NCBI RefSeq assembly: GCF_003012915.1 | Contig: NZ_CP027770.1 | Location: 1,178,001 to 1,242,000 of the forward strand | From: Staphylococcus felis | GTDB lineage: Bacteria; Bacillota; Bacilli; Staphylococcales; Staphylococcaceae | Direction of reading: 5' to 3' | DNA length: 64,000 bases | Shown: one piece after another, positions 7,289-17,036 of the stretch | How positions within the stretch are numbered: the first letter of the stretch is position 1 | Layout: the number at the start of each line of letters is the position of its first letter | Notes under the pieces: model-generated | Database searches by the model: none | Told to the model about the DNA's origin: nothing | The model's input: the letters and a program-made list of their open reading frames with translations, nothing else | Position numbers and translations under genes: made by a program

Positions 7289-9154
7289 GTGCGCCCGGCA
7301 TGGGTAACATCTTGACGGTGAAAGTCCGTTACAGGCTTGGTAGTAGGAACTGTTAGCGAAAGACAAGGGTGTCCATTGCGAAGTGGAATCTGAAGGAAGT
7401 CGGACGCAAACACTCGCACTGACGAACAGAAACATCATACAAGGCTATGTAGAATGGATGAATCTGCAGAACAAGATAAAGTCCAATACTACCCGAGTTC
7501 TATATAGTAAATGATGCGGTGGCATGAGTGGAAAGAGGTTACATCTTACCCGGGGAGGTCTCATCAGCGGTACTCTACCGTAGTAACAACGAATGATGAG
7601 AAGTCAGCAGAAGTCATAGTAGGGAAAATGTACCGAAGGACTGAACAATATTCAATACAAAGTAAAGATTGGAGGTTATAGATTTACGACGTACAGAATA
7701 CGGTTTAATCGGCAGCTTATGGAAGGATAAGTAGTGGAACGAAAAAAGAATACATAAGTGTGTACAGTAAATCTTAGGTGAAATGAAAGAAATGTATCGT
7801 AAGTCTCCATCATTGATGGAGCTTGTTGTAAGACCAGACAACATAGAAAAAGCTATCAAGAAAGTTAAGAAAAACAAAGGTGCTCCTGGAATTGACGGCA
7901 TGAAAGTCAGTGAACTTCGTGCTCACTTTGCGCAGTACTTTTCACAGATAACGAAAAAACTGCTTGAAGGCACATACCAACCTCAAGCAGTTCGAAAAGT
8001 GCAAATTCCCAAACCAAATGGGAAAATGCGTGTGCTTGGTATCCCTGTCGCTAGAGACAGGGTAATACAACAAGCGATTAAACAAGTGATTGAACCCAGC
8101 ATCGACCGAACATTTTCGAATCATAGCCATGGTTTCAGACCTAATCGTAGCACAGGAACAGCACTTAAGCAATGCGCTATTTACTACGAAGAGGGCTATA
8201 AAATAGCCGTGGATTGTGATTTGAAACAGTGCTTTGACATGTTAAATCATGATAAGCTGATGTATTTGTTCGAACGCCATGTTCAAGATAAGTCAATTTC
8301 AACATTTATCCGTAGAAGTTTACAAGTAGGTGCCATTGACCTATCTGGCGAAGTCGCAGAAAGAAAGATAGGTGCACCACAAGGGGGCGTTATCTCTCCT
8401 TTACTATGTAATATCTATCTACATGAACTGGATAAAGAACTCGAAAAGCGTGGACACCGGTTTGTACGCTATGCAGATGACTTTGTCATCTTTGTACGGA
8501 CAAAACGTGCAGGTGAACGCGTAATGATGAGTGTAACGAAATTCATTGAAAAGCAACTGAAGTTGGCTGTCAATGAAGATAAAAGCAGAATAGGAGCAGT
8601 CACACGTTTAAAGTTCTTGAGTTGTCTAATAACCAAGGTAAATGGGGTTTGTCGTTTCAGACCGACTACGGAAGCAAAAAGAAATTTAATACGCGTCTTA
8701 AGGAAAATAACGAAACGAAATAGACCCGGTACCTTTAAAGACATTATCACTGAAATTAACCAAGTGACGAGAGGCTGGATAAATTACTTTGGTAGAGGTT
8801 TTATCAGAGAATTTATTGAAACCACGCAATCTTGGTTAAACCGCCGACTTAGACAACTCATACTTAAACGGTGGAAAAGAGTAAGAACTAAGTATAAGAT
8901 GTTGCGCCAATATGGTCTTGACCATAGAAGTGCGATGAAAATCGCACAGTCTCGAAAAAAGTACTGGCGACTATCAAACACGCACGAGGTTCATCGTGCA
9001 CTTACAACAAAACAACTCTACAAGTGGGGACTGATACCATTAACCCAGCTTGCAGAGTTGGCTTACGCAAGATATTGAACCGCCGAGTACGGAACCGTAC
9101 GCTCGGTGGTGTGAGAGGACGAGTAGTCAATTAATGGCTACTCTCCTACTCGAT
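7289..9154 (+). mobile_element. Group IIC intron (1866 bp)
   Basis: The 5' end is GTGCGCCCGGCATGGGTAAC, matching the GUGYG start of group II introns. The 3' end is ...CTACTCGAT, with a final AY. Domain V is visible at about 9076-9117 (GAACCGCCGAG...CTCGGTGGTGTGAGAGG) and has the class C-like CGC triad region; domain VI follows. It encodes a reverse transcriptase without an endonuclease domain. It sits directly after a hairpin plus TTTTCTTT, the terminator-type target used by class C introns. The empty site is present in the repeat copy at 15545 (TTTTCTTT joined to TATCAATC), which fixes both boundaries. Confidence 0.93.
7783..9078 (+). CDS. ltrA: Group II intron reverse transcriptase/maturase
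   Basis: This 431-residue intron-encoded protein has an RT domain with KKNKGAPGIDGM, PNGKMRVLGIPVARDRVIQQA, HGFRPNRSTGTAL, the GAPQGGVISPLL block and catalytic YADD at residues 230-233. A maturase (GIIM) domain follows (INQVTRGWINYFGRG). There is no C-terminal HNH endonuclease, as usual for class C. It would bind the intron RNA, help splicing and copy the intron at new sites. TAGGTG precedes the ATG. The frame is intact, so the intron may be active. Confidence 0.93.
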   Translation: MKEMYRKSPSLMELVVRPDNIEKAIKKVKKNKGAPGIDGMKVSELRAHFAQYFSQITKKLLEGTYQPQAVRKVQIPKPNGKMRVLGIPVARDRVIQQAIKQVIEPSIDRTFSNHSHGFRPNRSTGTALKQCAIYYEEGYKIAVDCDLKQCFDMLNHDKLMYLFERHVQDKSISTFIRRSLQVGAIDLSGEVAERKIGAPQGGVISPLLCNIYLHELDKELEKRGHRFVRYADDFVIFVRTKRAGERVMMSVTKFIEKQLKLAVNEDKSRIGAVTRLKFLSCLITKVNGVCRFRPTTEAKRNLIRVLRKITKRNRPGTFKDIITEINQVTRGWINYFGRGFIREFIETTQSWLNRRLRQLILKRWKRVRTKYKMLRQYGLDHRSAMKIAQSRKKYWRLSNTHEVHRALTTKQLYKWGLIPLTQLAELAYARY

Positions 9155-9536
9155 TATCAATCATTCGTACTGTTTAGCTCACATTTCCTAGAGGATGGGT
9201 CGGGCCGCGGTCTCGACGCTCATCCTATTCCCTCAGGCGTCTCGCCAACAATACGACGCTATATACACGTAGTTTTACATTAAAATACTAAAAAAAAGAC
9301 ACTTTCGTATCATTGAATGAATCATCTCATTATAAGAAAACTTCGAGATATTTATGTCCCAGCCTGGTAATTTTTTGAGCGTATGATATACAAAGATATT
9401 ATAAGACGCACAAGTATTTTTCAATGGCATAAAGTATGCTATCAGAACTTTTCTTATATTTTTGAATCATATATGTCAAATAGGGAATAAGGTTAAAAAT
9501 GTTTTTTGAAAATTAGTACAAAAGGGGAATGAAGCG

Positions 9537-10919
9537 ATGAAAAAAATCAAACAAATCAAAATGCCTCATACGTATGCTTTATTAATGATGGTAATTATTA
9601 TTGCGAGTCTACTCACTTATGTGATTCCATCTGGAGCATTTGAACGTAAAGAGGAAGGCGGGCAGACTATTGTTGTTCCGGGATCTTATGAAGCATTTTC
9701 GTCACCACCAGTTGGTTTTTTAGATATTTTTAGAGCGATACCTGAAGGACTAATGAGTGCAGCGGATATCGTGTTTTATGTATTTTTGGTAGGTGGTGCA
9801 TTCGGTATTATTCATAAGTGTGGTGCGATTGAAGCGGGGGTCAATCGAATGATGACAATTCTCGGTAGTTCAAAGGTGATGATGATTCCGCTAACGATGT
9901 TGATTTTTTCAGTATTAGGATTCTCAATTGGTTTAGCCGAAGAGACGATTATTTTTGTTCCAGTGGGTGTTATTATTGCGCGCACACTGGGATATGATGC
10001 GTTAACAGGGACGGCTATGGTCATTTTGGGCTCGGCTAGTGGCTTTATAGGGGGCATGTTAAATCCCTTCACAGTCGGTGTTGCACAAAAAGTTGCAGAG
10101 CTACCGTTATTTTCAGGATGGGGATTACGAACGATTATTTATATTTTTATCTGGAGCGTTGCTGTTTTAGCAGTGATGATGTATGCAAAAAAAGTTAAAA
10201 AATCACCAGAGAAAAGCATTGTTTACAAATTAGAGTTAGATGAAAAAGGAAAGTATCCAAAGCCCACACAACAAGATTTTTCAAAGCGTCAATTATTAAG
10301 TCTTATCATCATTAGTTTAGCAATTATATTGAATGTCTTTGGTATTTTTAGATATGGTTGGTCTTTTAACGAAATGAGTGCTAATTTTTTATTTGCGGGT
10401 CTAATTGCAGGATTTGTGGGTGGATTAGGTTTTAATGGTACTTTTGATGCATTATTAGAAGGGATGAAAAATATTTTATTTGGGGCTATTATTGTTGGAT
10501 TTGCAAAGGGGATTATTGTCATATTGGAAAACGGCAAAATCATCGACACGATAGTATATATCATGTCTTCATTTTTAAATGGATTACCACCAGTTGTCAC
10601 AATTATAGGGATGTTTCTTTTTCAATTTGTATTAAATTTTTTTATTCCATCAGGATCAGGTCAAGCATTAACAACGATGCCATTGCTTGTTCCGATTTCA
10701 GATTTATTACAAATCAACAGACAGATTACAGTGCTTGCATTTCAATATGGTGATTCGATTAGTAATAGCTTATTCCCGACTTCTGCTGTATTGATGGGGG
10801 CACTCGCAGTAGCCAATATATCATATATACAATGGATTAAGTTTGCGTGGCGCATCATCTTAGCATGGGTCATTATTTGTGGCGTTGCAATGTCTATTGC
10901 CTACTTAATGGGTTACTAA
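9537..10919 (+). CDS. YfcC-family carboxylate/amino-acid carrier
   Basis: This 460-residue protein has about twelve membrane segments and opens with MPHTYALLMMVIIIASLLTYVIPSGAFER, typical of the YfcC/ArcD2-like family. Further family blocks are GFSIGLAEETIIFVPVG and NFFIPSGSGQALTTMPLL. AAAGGGGAATG precedes the ATG. Members exchange amino acids or C4-dicarboxylates; the substrate is not evident here. No terminator separates it from the repeat upstream. The 148 bp between the repeat and the start show no recognisable regulatory RNA. Confidence 0.85.
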   Translation: MKKIKQIKMPHTYALLMMVIIIASLLTYVIPSGAFERKEEGGQTIVVPGSYEAFSSPPVGFLDIFRAIPEGLMSAADIVFYVFLVGGAFGIIHKCGAIEAGVNRMMTILGSSKVMMIPLTMLIFSVLGFSIGLAEETIIFVPVGVIIARTLGYDALTGTAMVILGSASGFIGGMLNPFTVGVAQKVAELPLFSGWGLRTIIYIFIWSVAVLAVMMYAKKVKKSPEKSIVYKLELDEKGKYPKPTQQDFSKRQLLSLIIISLAIILNVFGIFRYGWSFNEMSANFLFAGLIAGFVGGLGFNGTFDALLEGMKNILFGAIIVGFAKGIIVILENGKIIDTIVYIMSSFLNGLPPVVTIIGMFLFQFVLNFFIPSGSGQALTTMPLLVPISDLLQINRQITVLAFQYGDSISNSLFPTSAVLMGALAVANISYIQWIKFAWRIILAWVIICGVAMSIAYLMGY

Positions 10920-11006
10920 ATCATGGCAATTTCACATGTGTGCTTGTCAAGGGCAAACTGTTCACGTATATTGAAAGTAAATAAACAATGAAATAGAGGT
11001 GCGAAA

Positions 11007-11906
11007 ATGGTTTTAAAGATCGATTCCGTGTCAAAACGTTTTGGTGATTTTGAAGCTGTTAAGCAAATATCTTTTGAGCTTGAAAAAGGTAGAATGCTTG
11101 GCTTTTTAGGTCGCAACGGTGCGGGGAAAACAACAACGTTTCGGATGATTCTAGGCTTGATTGAACCATCAGAAGGGTCTATTACATTTGAAGGGAAATC
11201 TATTAACGCAACACTATATAATCATATTGGTTATTTACCAGAAGAAAGGGGACTCCATCCCAAGCTAATAGTTATAGAAGAGCTCAAGTATTTGGCAACA
11301 CTTAAAGGTGTACCTGCTTCAAGCTTAGATGCAACGATAGAACGTTGGTTAAAGCGATTTAAAATAGTTGAAAATCGCGACAAAAAAATAGAGTCACTTT
11401 CTAAAGGGAATCAACAAAAAGTACAACTACTGGCTAGCATTATACATGAACCAGAACTGATTATTTTGGATGAGCCATTCAGCGGTCTTGATCCAGTCAA
11501 TGTTGAATTGCTTAAAGAAGCGATTATCGAATTAAATCAAAAAGGTTCAACGATTATTTTTAGTTCACATCGTATGGAACATATTGAAGAACTCTGTGAT
11601 GATGTTTGCATTTTAAATAATGGAGAAATGGTCGTTCAGGGAACTATTGATGACGTGAAGTCAGATTATGGATACAAACGTATAGTGATTGATGCGGATT
11701 ATGATTTATCTGAGATTGAGTCACTTGAAGGCATTCGTAAAGTCGAAAAAGTCAAAACACAAACCTATTTTACGATTGAAGATGAGTCTGTAGCGCAATC
11801 TGTTTTTCAGGTCATTCAACAAAAAGGCTATGTAAAGCGGTTTGAAGTTGTGGATCCGACGATAAAAGAAATATTTATTCAAGAGGTAGGTGATTGGGAT
11901 GTCTAA
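11007..11906 (+). CDS. ABC transporter ATP-binding protein (NatA/YhaQ-like)
   Basis: This 299-residue ATPase has Walker A GRNGAGKTT (about residue 35), signature LSKGNQQKV, Walker B LIILDEPFSGLDP and the switch histidine in SSHRMEHIEE. A C-terminal domain of about 85 residues follows, as in NatA-type exporters. GAGGTG precedes the ATG. It overlaps the permease gene by a few bases, so the two form one operon. Substrate is unknown; sodium or peptide export is typical for relatives. Confidence 0.92.
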   Translation: MVLKIDSVSKRFGDFEAVKQISFELEKGRMLGFLGRNGAGKTTTFRMILGLIEPSEGSITFEGKSINATLYNHIGYLPEERGLHPKLIVIEELKYLATLKGVPASSLDATIERWLKRFKIVENRDKKIESLSKGNQQKVQLLASIIHEPELIILDEPFSGLDPVNVELLKEAIIELNQKGSTIIFSSHRMEHIEELCDDVCILNNGEMVVQGTIDDVKSDYGYKRIVIDADYDLSEIESLEGIRKVEKVKTQTYFTIEDESVAQSVFQVIQQKGYVKRFEVVDPTIKEIFIQEVGDWDV

Positions 11907-13146
11907 ATTTTGGGCGACATTTAAGTTAACTTACTCAAAAAAGTTAAAATCCAAAGCATTTATCATAACGACAATATTCATGATACTCGTTATTGTGTTA
12001 GGCGCTAACATTGATAAAATTGCAAGTATGTTTCAAGGTGATGATAATCAAAAAATTGGCATTATCACACAAGATCAATCGCTGTATCAAGCTATTCAAT
12101 CTCAAGGAGAGCGCTTGAATGAAGAGACCAACTATTCAAGAATGACGGAAAGAGAAGCGAAAGCGAAAATTAAAGATGAATCATTAGATAAAGCGTATAT
12201 GATTACAGAAAGCAAGGACCATCTTCTATCCGCTCAAATATTAACAAGAGAGGCATCTACTCAATCAGACAAAGCTGAATTAAGTGCTATCTTGTCTCAA
12301 ATTCAAACACAAAAAGTAGCGAATGATTTAGGTTTAAATGCGACAAATCTTCAGCAATTACAAAGAGAAGTCTCAGTTCAAGACCAACTGGTAAGTAATT
12401 CAGACAAGTCATCATACAATACAAATAAGGAAGAGGAAGTGTTTAGTAAAATAATCGTGATGGTTGGAACATTCATGATGTTCTTTATCATTTTGACATA
12501 TGCGCAACAAATTGCGATGGAATTGGCAACAGAAAAAGTATCTCGTGTATCAGAAATGATTATTACAAGTGTGAAGCCAACGATACACATTTTAGCTAAA
12601 ATAAGTGCAGTTTTAACAGTGGCATTAACTCAAATTTTAGTGTTAGGAGTAACAAGTGTCGTTGCATATGTTGCATTTGATTTACAAGATAAACTAAGTG
12701 AATTGGATATTCATTTGACGGGTCATATGATAAGACTGATAATATTCGCTGTCATCTTTTTAATTTTAGGGGTTTTAACATACGTCATATTAGCTTCGAT
12801 ATTTGGTAACTTGACTGCACGAATTGAAGATATGGCTCAGTCAATGATGCCGCTTAATTTATTAATGATTGCTGCTTTTTATGCCGGTTATTTTGGGGCT
12901 ATGAATCCAAATAGCATGATTATAAAAGTATTGTCGTATGTACCGTTCTTTTCACCATTTGTCACACTCACACGAATGTCCTTACCTGAAACACCGACAT
13001 TTGAAGGTATTATCGTAATTGTGATTCATATGATACTCATAGGGCTATTGATATGGATTGCTGCAAAAACATATCGAAATGCAGTGCTGACTTTTGAAAA
13101 AGGTGTGATTAAATCTTTGAAGCGCGTTATTCCTAAGAAATCATAA
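11899..13146 (+). CDS. ABC-2 type permease (NatB/YhaP-like)
   Basis: This 415-residue permease has one N-terminal membrane segment, a charged extracytoplasmic domain of about 150 residues and five or six further segments, the ABC-2 layout of NatB. The conserved stretch MELATEKVSRVSEMIITSV lies just after the second segment. The start is the ATG at 11899 (MSKFWATF) behind AGAGGTAGG; a GTG three codons earlier is less well spaced. It overlaps the ATPase gene by eight bases and works with it. Confidence 0.9.
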   Translation: MSKFWATFKLTYSKKLKSKAFIITTIFMILVIVLGANIDKIASMFQGDDNQKIGIITQDQSLYQAIQSQGERLNEETNYSRMTEREAKAKIKDESLDKAYMITESKDHLLSAQILTREASTQSDKAELSAILSQIQTQKVANDLGLNATNLQQLQREVSVQDQLVSNSDKSSYNTNKEEEVFSKIIVMVGTFMMFFIILTYAQQIAMELATEKVSRVSEMIITSVKPTIHILAKISAVLTVALTQILVLGVTSVVAYVAFDLQDKLSELDIHLTGHMIRLIIFAVIFLILGVLTYVILASIFGNLTARIEDMAQSMMPLNLLMIAAFYAGYFGAMNPNSMIIKVLSYVPFFSPFVTLTRMSLPETPTFEGIIVIVIHMILIGLLIWIAAKTYRNAVLTFEKGVIKSLKRVIPKKS

Positions 13147-13285
13147 CACATAATAGAAAACACATTTGAAACTGAATCTATTTTTATATCAAAAAGTGAA
13201 AAAGATTTGGATTTATAGAAAAAACGATTTTGTTCCATTTTTAAGAAACTGATACAATAGTTTACAAGCGATATGAGGTGACGAT

Positions 13286-13618
13286 GTGAATTTAATATAT
13301 AGTATAACCATTTTTGTAATTGCAGGGTTATGTGAGATAGGAGGAGGTTACCTTATATGGCTTTGGTTGCGTGCGGATAAATCAATTTGGCTAGGAGGTT
13401 TAGGAGGAATTGCATTAATTGCATATGGCATCGTTGCAACAATGCAAATTTTTCCTACATTTGGCCGAGTTTACGCAGCATACGGAGGCGTGTTTATCGT
13501 GATGAGCTTATTATGGGGTTATTGGATTGATAAGTCATCGCCAGATAAATATGACATCATTGGTGGTATAATATGTATATTAGGGGTACTTATAATGGTA
13601 CTACCAAGTAGAGGGTAA
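13286..13618 (+). CDS. YnfA/UPF0060 family small membrane protein
   Basis: This 110-residue protein has four membrane segments and the UPF0060 signatures [17 protein letters not shown] and [11 protein letters not shown]. It starts at GTG 13286 after ATGAGGTG. The family resembles small multidrug-resistance proteins, but its role is not settled. The gene is 31 bp before galM, so they are probably cotranscribed. Confidence 0.9.
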   Translation: MNLIYSITIFVIAGLCEIGGGYLIWLWLRADKSIWLGGLGGIALIAYGIVATMQIFPTFGRVYAAYGGVFIVMSLLWGYWIDKSSPDKYDIIGGIICILGVLIMVLPSRG

Positions 13619-13649
13619 TTTGGGAGAGTAAAAGGAGTTATGTAGAATC

Positions 13650-14663
13650 ATGAACATCAACATTGAAAAGCAAACGAATGGTATTGAACTCATTAAAATT
13701 GAGAACGCATCTAGTAAAATTGTTTTTACTAATTTTGGTGCACGTATTGTCAGTTGGAAGATTGATGACAACAACATCGTTTTAGGGAACGAAGTTGAAG
13801 CGGATGAATTTTATCCAAATAATCCATTTTATTTTGGTGCTACAGTTGGGCGATTCGGAGGTCGAATTGAAAATGGTACATTTAAATTGAATGGAGAGAC
13901 ATATCAACTCGAACAAAATGATATGCCTCATCATTTGCATGGAGGAAAAAATGGATTATCCGATAAATTATTCGACTATGAAATTGAAGAAGAAGCACAT
14001 TGTGTGAGAGTGATATTCCGAAGTCAGCTCACCGAGGAAATGGATTATTACCCAGGTGATATCGACCTCAAAGTCATATTTACATATGATGAAACGAGTA
14101 CGTGGACGATAGAATATGAAGCAATAGCTACAAAAGATACATTATTCAATCCTATGAATCATGTTTATTTTAATTTGAATAGCGACAATAAAGTAGTAGA
14201 CAACCATGTTTTATCTAGTGACAAGATTCAAATGTTTCCATTAGGCGACAACAACTTACCTGTACTTCAACCTATCGATTTGGTTGAGGCTTTTGGACAG
14301 ACGTCTATTAACTTAGGAGAACTATTCGAATCCAAGGATGAACGTATTGCATCACAAGTAACAAAAGTACAAGGATTAGATCATCCGTTTGAAGTTGATA
14401 AGGGAACGTTTACATTATCCAATGATATTTTGACGTTGCATGTTCAAACAGATACACCCCAAGTTGTCATTTTTACTTTGAATGATACGACGGGATGGAA
14501 AAGTCCAATGAACATTTACAAAGCTCATTCAGGTGTAACTATCGAAACACAAAGTATGCCAAACGACATCAATTTATTAGGTGAGCGCGCGCATTCAATC
14601 ATTAAGGCCAATCAGCCTTTTTATGCTAAGACGAGCTATCGAATTGAAAATAAAATGTCATAG
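13650..14663 (+). CDS. galM: Aldose 1-epimerase (galactose mutarotase)
   Basis: This 337-residue enzyme interconverts alpha and beta anomers of aldoses in the cytoplasm. The family features are ATVGRFGGRIENG, HHLHGG near residue 93, NHVYFNLN with the second catalytic histidine, and a C-terminal acidic residue in GVTIETQSMPNDIN. The length is normal. AAAGGAG precedes the ATG. A terminator follows at 14693. Confidence 0.92.
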   Translation: MNINIEKQTNGIELIKIENASSKIVFTNFGARIVSWKIDDNNIVLGNEVEADEFYPNNPFYFGATVGRFGGRIENGTFKLNGETYQLEQNDMPHHLHGGKNGLSDKLFDYEIEEEAHCVRVIFRSQLTEEMDYYPGDIDLKVIFTYDETSTWTIEYEAIATKDTLFNPMNHVYFNLNSDNKVVDNHVLSSDKIQMFPLGDNNLPVLQPIDLVEAFGQTSINLGELFESKDERIASQVTKVQGLDHPFEVDKGTFTLSNDILTLHVQTDTPQVVIFTLNDTTGWKSPMNIYKAHSGVTIETQSMPNDINLLGERAHSIIKANQPFYAKTSYRIENKMS

Positions 14664-14692
14664 TTATTCTGATATATAGATTATATATGTAT

Positions 14693-14739
14693 AAACACCT
14701 CAAAAGTGAGACGAAAGAGTATCATTTTTGAGGTGTTTT
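14693..14739 (+). terminator. Intrinsic terminator after galM
   Basis: An 11-13 bp stem, AAACACCTCAAAA against TTTTGAGGTGTTTT, surrounds a 20-base loop and ends in a short T-run. It lies between galM and rpiA. Confidence 0.85.
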
Positions 14740-14838
14740 GAATTTAATGATATAATTTTGCGCTTTAACTATGTATTTTAAATTGAATCATGTAAAATGA
14801 ACTTGAATGACAATGAGTTTTGAGAAGGTGGGGAAGCC

Positions 14839-15528
14839 ATGGATACACAACAATTAAAGATGTTGACGCTTGATGATGCAGTTGCACATATTAAAGATGG
14901 TATGACCTTAGGAATTGGAACGGGAAGTACAATTGAACTTCTTGTGCCAGAGATTGCTAAGTTAATCAGTGAAAAAGGATACCGACTTAAAGGTGTTTGT
15001 ACGTCTGAACGTACAGAATATCAAGCCAAATCACTCAATATTCCAATTGTTCACATTAATGATGTCACTCACATTGACCTTGCAATTGATGGCGCTGATG
15101 AGATAGATCCTCAATTAAACTTAATCAAAGGAGGCGGCGGTGCGCTATTTAGAGAAAAAGTGATTGATGAGTTTGCTGAAACTTTTATCGTATTGGCTGA
15201 TCAAACAAAGCTCGTTGATTATCTTGGACAAACATTTAAACTCCCAGTAGAAGTAGATCGATTTAATTGGTATCAAGTTGCTCAAAAAATTGAACAACGT
15301 TTTCAAACGTCAGTTCAGCGTCGAATGGTTGAAGATACACCTTTAATTACAGATAACGGGAATTATATTTTAGACTGTGGTTTGACAGTGCATATCGATC
15401 CATATGAAGCACATGAATTTTTGATTCATCTAACAGGCGTGTTGGAAACAGGATACTTTTTAGATATTGTAGATAAAGCCATTATCGGTACAGAACAAGG
15501 GGTTAAAGTTTTCCATCAATCACTATAA
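14839..15528 (+). CDS. rpiA: Ribose-5-phosphate isomerase A
   Basis: This 229-residue enzyme interconverts ribose 5-phosphate and ribulose 5-phosphate in the pentose phosphate pathway. Family motifs are GIGTGSTIE (phosphate-binding loop), DLAIDGADEIDP and LIKGGGGALFREK with the catalytic Asp and Lys. AGAAGGTGGGG lies before the ATG. It is a monocistronic gene closed by the repeat B hairpin at 15545. Confidence 0.96.
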   Translation: MDTQQLKMLTLDDAVAHIKDGMTLGIGTGSTIELLVPEIAKLISEKGYRLKGVCTSERTEYQAKSLNIPIVHINDVTHIDLAIDGADEIDPQLNLIKGGGGALFREKVIDEFAETFIVLADQTKLVDYLGQTFKLPVEVDRFNWYQVAQKIEQRFQTSVQRRMVEDTPLITDNGNYILDCGLTVHIDPYEAHEFLIHLTGVLETGYFLDIVDKAIIGTEQGVKVFHQSL

Positions 15529-15544
15529 CAAAGAGTCTATATCT

Positions 15545-15812
15545 AGAACGTAAATCCCAAAATAATAGCGTAGAGAGATTGAATCACCTCTACGCTTTTC
15601 TTTTATCAATCATTCGTATTGTTTGGTTCACATTTCCTAGGGGATAGGTCGAGCCAAACAATACGACGTGATATACATGTAATTTTATATTAAAATACTT
15701 TAAAAAAGGCACTTTCGTATCCTTTAATTAAAGGAAAAGCTTCGAGATTTTTCGTAAATTCTTACGAAAACCTCGAAGCTTTTCGATTACTGAGATATTT
15801 ATGTTCCAGCCT
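15545..15812 (+). repeat. Repeat B copy 3 (shortened centre, extra hairpin)
   Basis: It contains the terminator hairpin GCGTAGAG...CTCTACGC followed by TTTTCTTTTATCAATC, the uninterrupted insertion site for the intron at 7289. The central block is shortened: TCGAGCC joins directly to AAACAATACGACG, losing roughly 50 bp present in copies 1, 2 and 4. A second perfect-looking hairpin (AGCTTCGAGATTTTTCG / CGAAAACCTCGAAGCT) is present near the right end. It lies between convergent rpiA and the CPBP gene and probably terminates both. Confidence 0.85.
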
Positions 15813-15824
15813 CTTTGTGTGATA

Positions 15825-16676
15825 TTAGGAGTCTTTCTTCTCTATATGCTCTGTCTCAGGGGTTTCAAGAATCATAGGTGTGTCATCATCTTCCCCTTTT
15901 TTCTTAGGTGTGAGGAGACTCATAAGTAATCCCAACACGATAACGATGATAGCAACACCAGCCGTTGCATAAGCTAAAACTTTCATAGAAAATACATCAC
16001 CTAATTCCTCACTAAAGAAGAATACTTTTGCAAAGGTCATCGTGGCATGAAATATCGTAGCAGAATAAATTGCGCGTCCACCCGTACCACGTATCAATTC
16101 ACCTGCAATCATTGAAAATGCGAAAACATAAATAGCACTATACATTGTATATGGCATACCAAAAGCAGTATTAACATCCCACACTAGATACAACATACTA
16201 ACGACAATATTAGCAAAAAAGTGTGGCATTCTAGACTCCACAATATTAAATAAGTAACAACGAAACCCTATTTCAATAAAGAGTGCCATTAATAAATGAC
16301 CGATTAAAATCGTCCAAATTGTTTCTGATAAATCTGTTGCTTGTAATAATATAAAGCTATCTGAATAAGTGTTGAAAGCATACATACAAATCATAAAGAT
16401 GACAAGTGGTATGCTGATAGCTAGCAATACACGTTCAATCACTTTAAGGTTAATCGAAAACTTTAAGCCAAATAACTGTTCTTTTTTATTTTTAAATATG
16501 AGTAAACAAATAAGAGCTGCTATAAATGGGCCTAAACTATTTAAAGAAAAAACAAATGATTTAAGGCCCGATGCTTTTTGAAAGTCTTGTAAAATTAAAG
16601 GACTAGCATAGGCTAAAATAAAAAATACGAAAATGGACATAGCCCATTGGAAGCCTGAAATACGTGTTCGGTTCAT
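15825..16676 (-). CDS. CPBP-family membrane protein with degenerate active site
   Basis: This 283-residue protein with about eight membrane segments matches the CPBP (Abi/Rce1-like) intramembrane protease fold. The first motif reads IEIGFR instead of EExxxR. The second region reads MLYLVWDVNT with no F-x-x-x-H histidine. The third histidine is kept (TIFHATMTF). It therefore resembles a scaffold-type, possibly non-catalytic member. The C-terminus is acidic and hydrophilic (EDDDTPMILETPETEH). AGGAGG lies just before the start at 16676. Confidence 0.75.
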   Translation of the reverse strand: MNRTRISGFQWAMSIFVFFILAYASPLILQDFQKASGLKSFVFSLNSLGPFIAALICLLIFKNKKEQLFGLKFSINLKVIERVLLAISIPLVIFMICMYAFNTYSDSFILLQATDLSETIWTILIGHLLMALFIEIGFRCYLFNIVESRMPHFFANIVVSMLYLVWDVNTAFGMPYTMYSAIYVFAFSMIAGELIRGTGGRAIYSATIFHATMTFAKVFFFSEELGDVFSMKVLAYATAGVAIIVIVLGLLMSLLTPKKKGEDDDTPMILETPETEHIEKKDS

Positions 16677-17036
16677 ATATAATCCTCCGTAGTTCGCAAA
16701 TGATCATAAAATATAAAAATGTATGGCTCTTTTGACATAAAAAGCCCTTATATCATTGAATATAAAATATATTATAACTGTAACCTCTTTATAAATAAAT
16801 TGATGACATTAATTTATAATCTAATTGTAATAAAAGAACATCACTCACTTCTTCCTTTTACATAGGGAGGGGAACATGTGAATACTTTACTAAAATAAAA
16901 TTAATGCGAGTTTTAGATACTGTTTTTAGGATATAATGAATATGATTAAAGATAAAGAAAAGTGTATAGCATGTGAGCAGATATTCATTTTTTACAGATT
17001 ATAATTATTTTCATCTTCTGAGGAGGGAGAAGGTTA
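16677..17036. other. Intergenic region between divergent CPBP and hutG genes
   Basis: This is 360 bp of AT-rich sequence. The CPBP ribosome-binding site lies at its left end. A TATAAT at about 16933 and GGAGGGAGAAGG before 17037 belong to hutG. I see no recognisable riboswitch, cre site or gene; a tiny open frame at 16879 encodes only a few codons. Confidence 0.5.

Larger units (their letters stand above)
7223..9367 (+). repeat. Repeat B copy 2, split by group II intron
   Basis: The left part (CAGGCTGGGACATCAATCCC, then the hairpin GCGTAGAG...CTCTACGC) lies at 7223-7288. The right part (TATCAATCATTCGTACTG to TTATGTCCCAGCCTGG) lies at 9155-9367. The ends form an inverted repeat, CAGGCTGGGACAT against its complement. 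Without the intron this copy is about 279 bp and is the most complete in the window. It separates the DUF805 group from the YfcC gene. Confidence 0.85.

Noticed and set aside
9050-9283. 77-residue open frame over the intron end and repeat B
   Set aside because: It overlaps the end of the reverse transcriptase gene in another frame and runs through intron domain V and repeat B.
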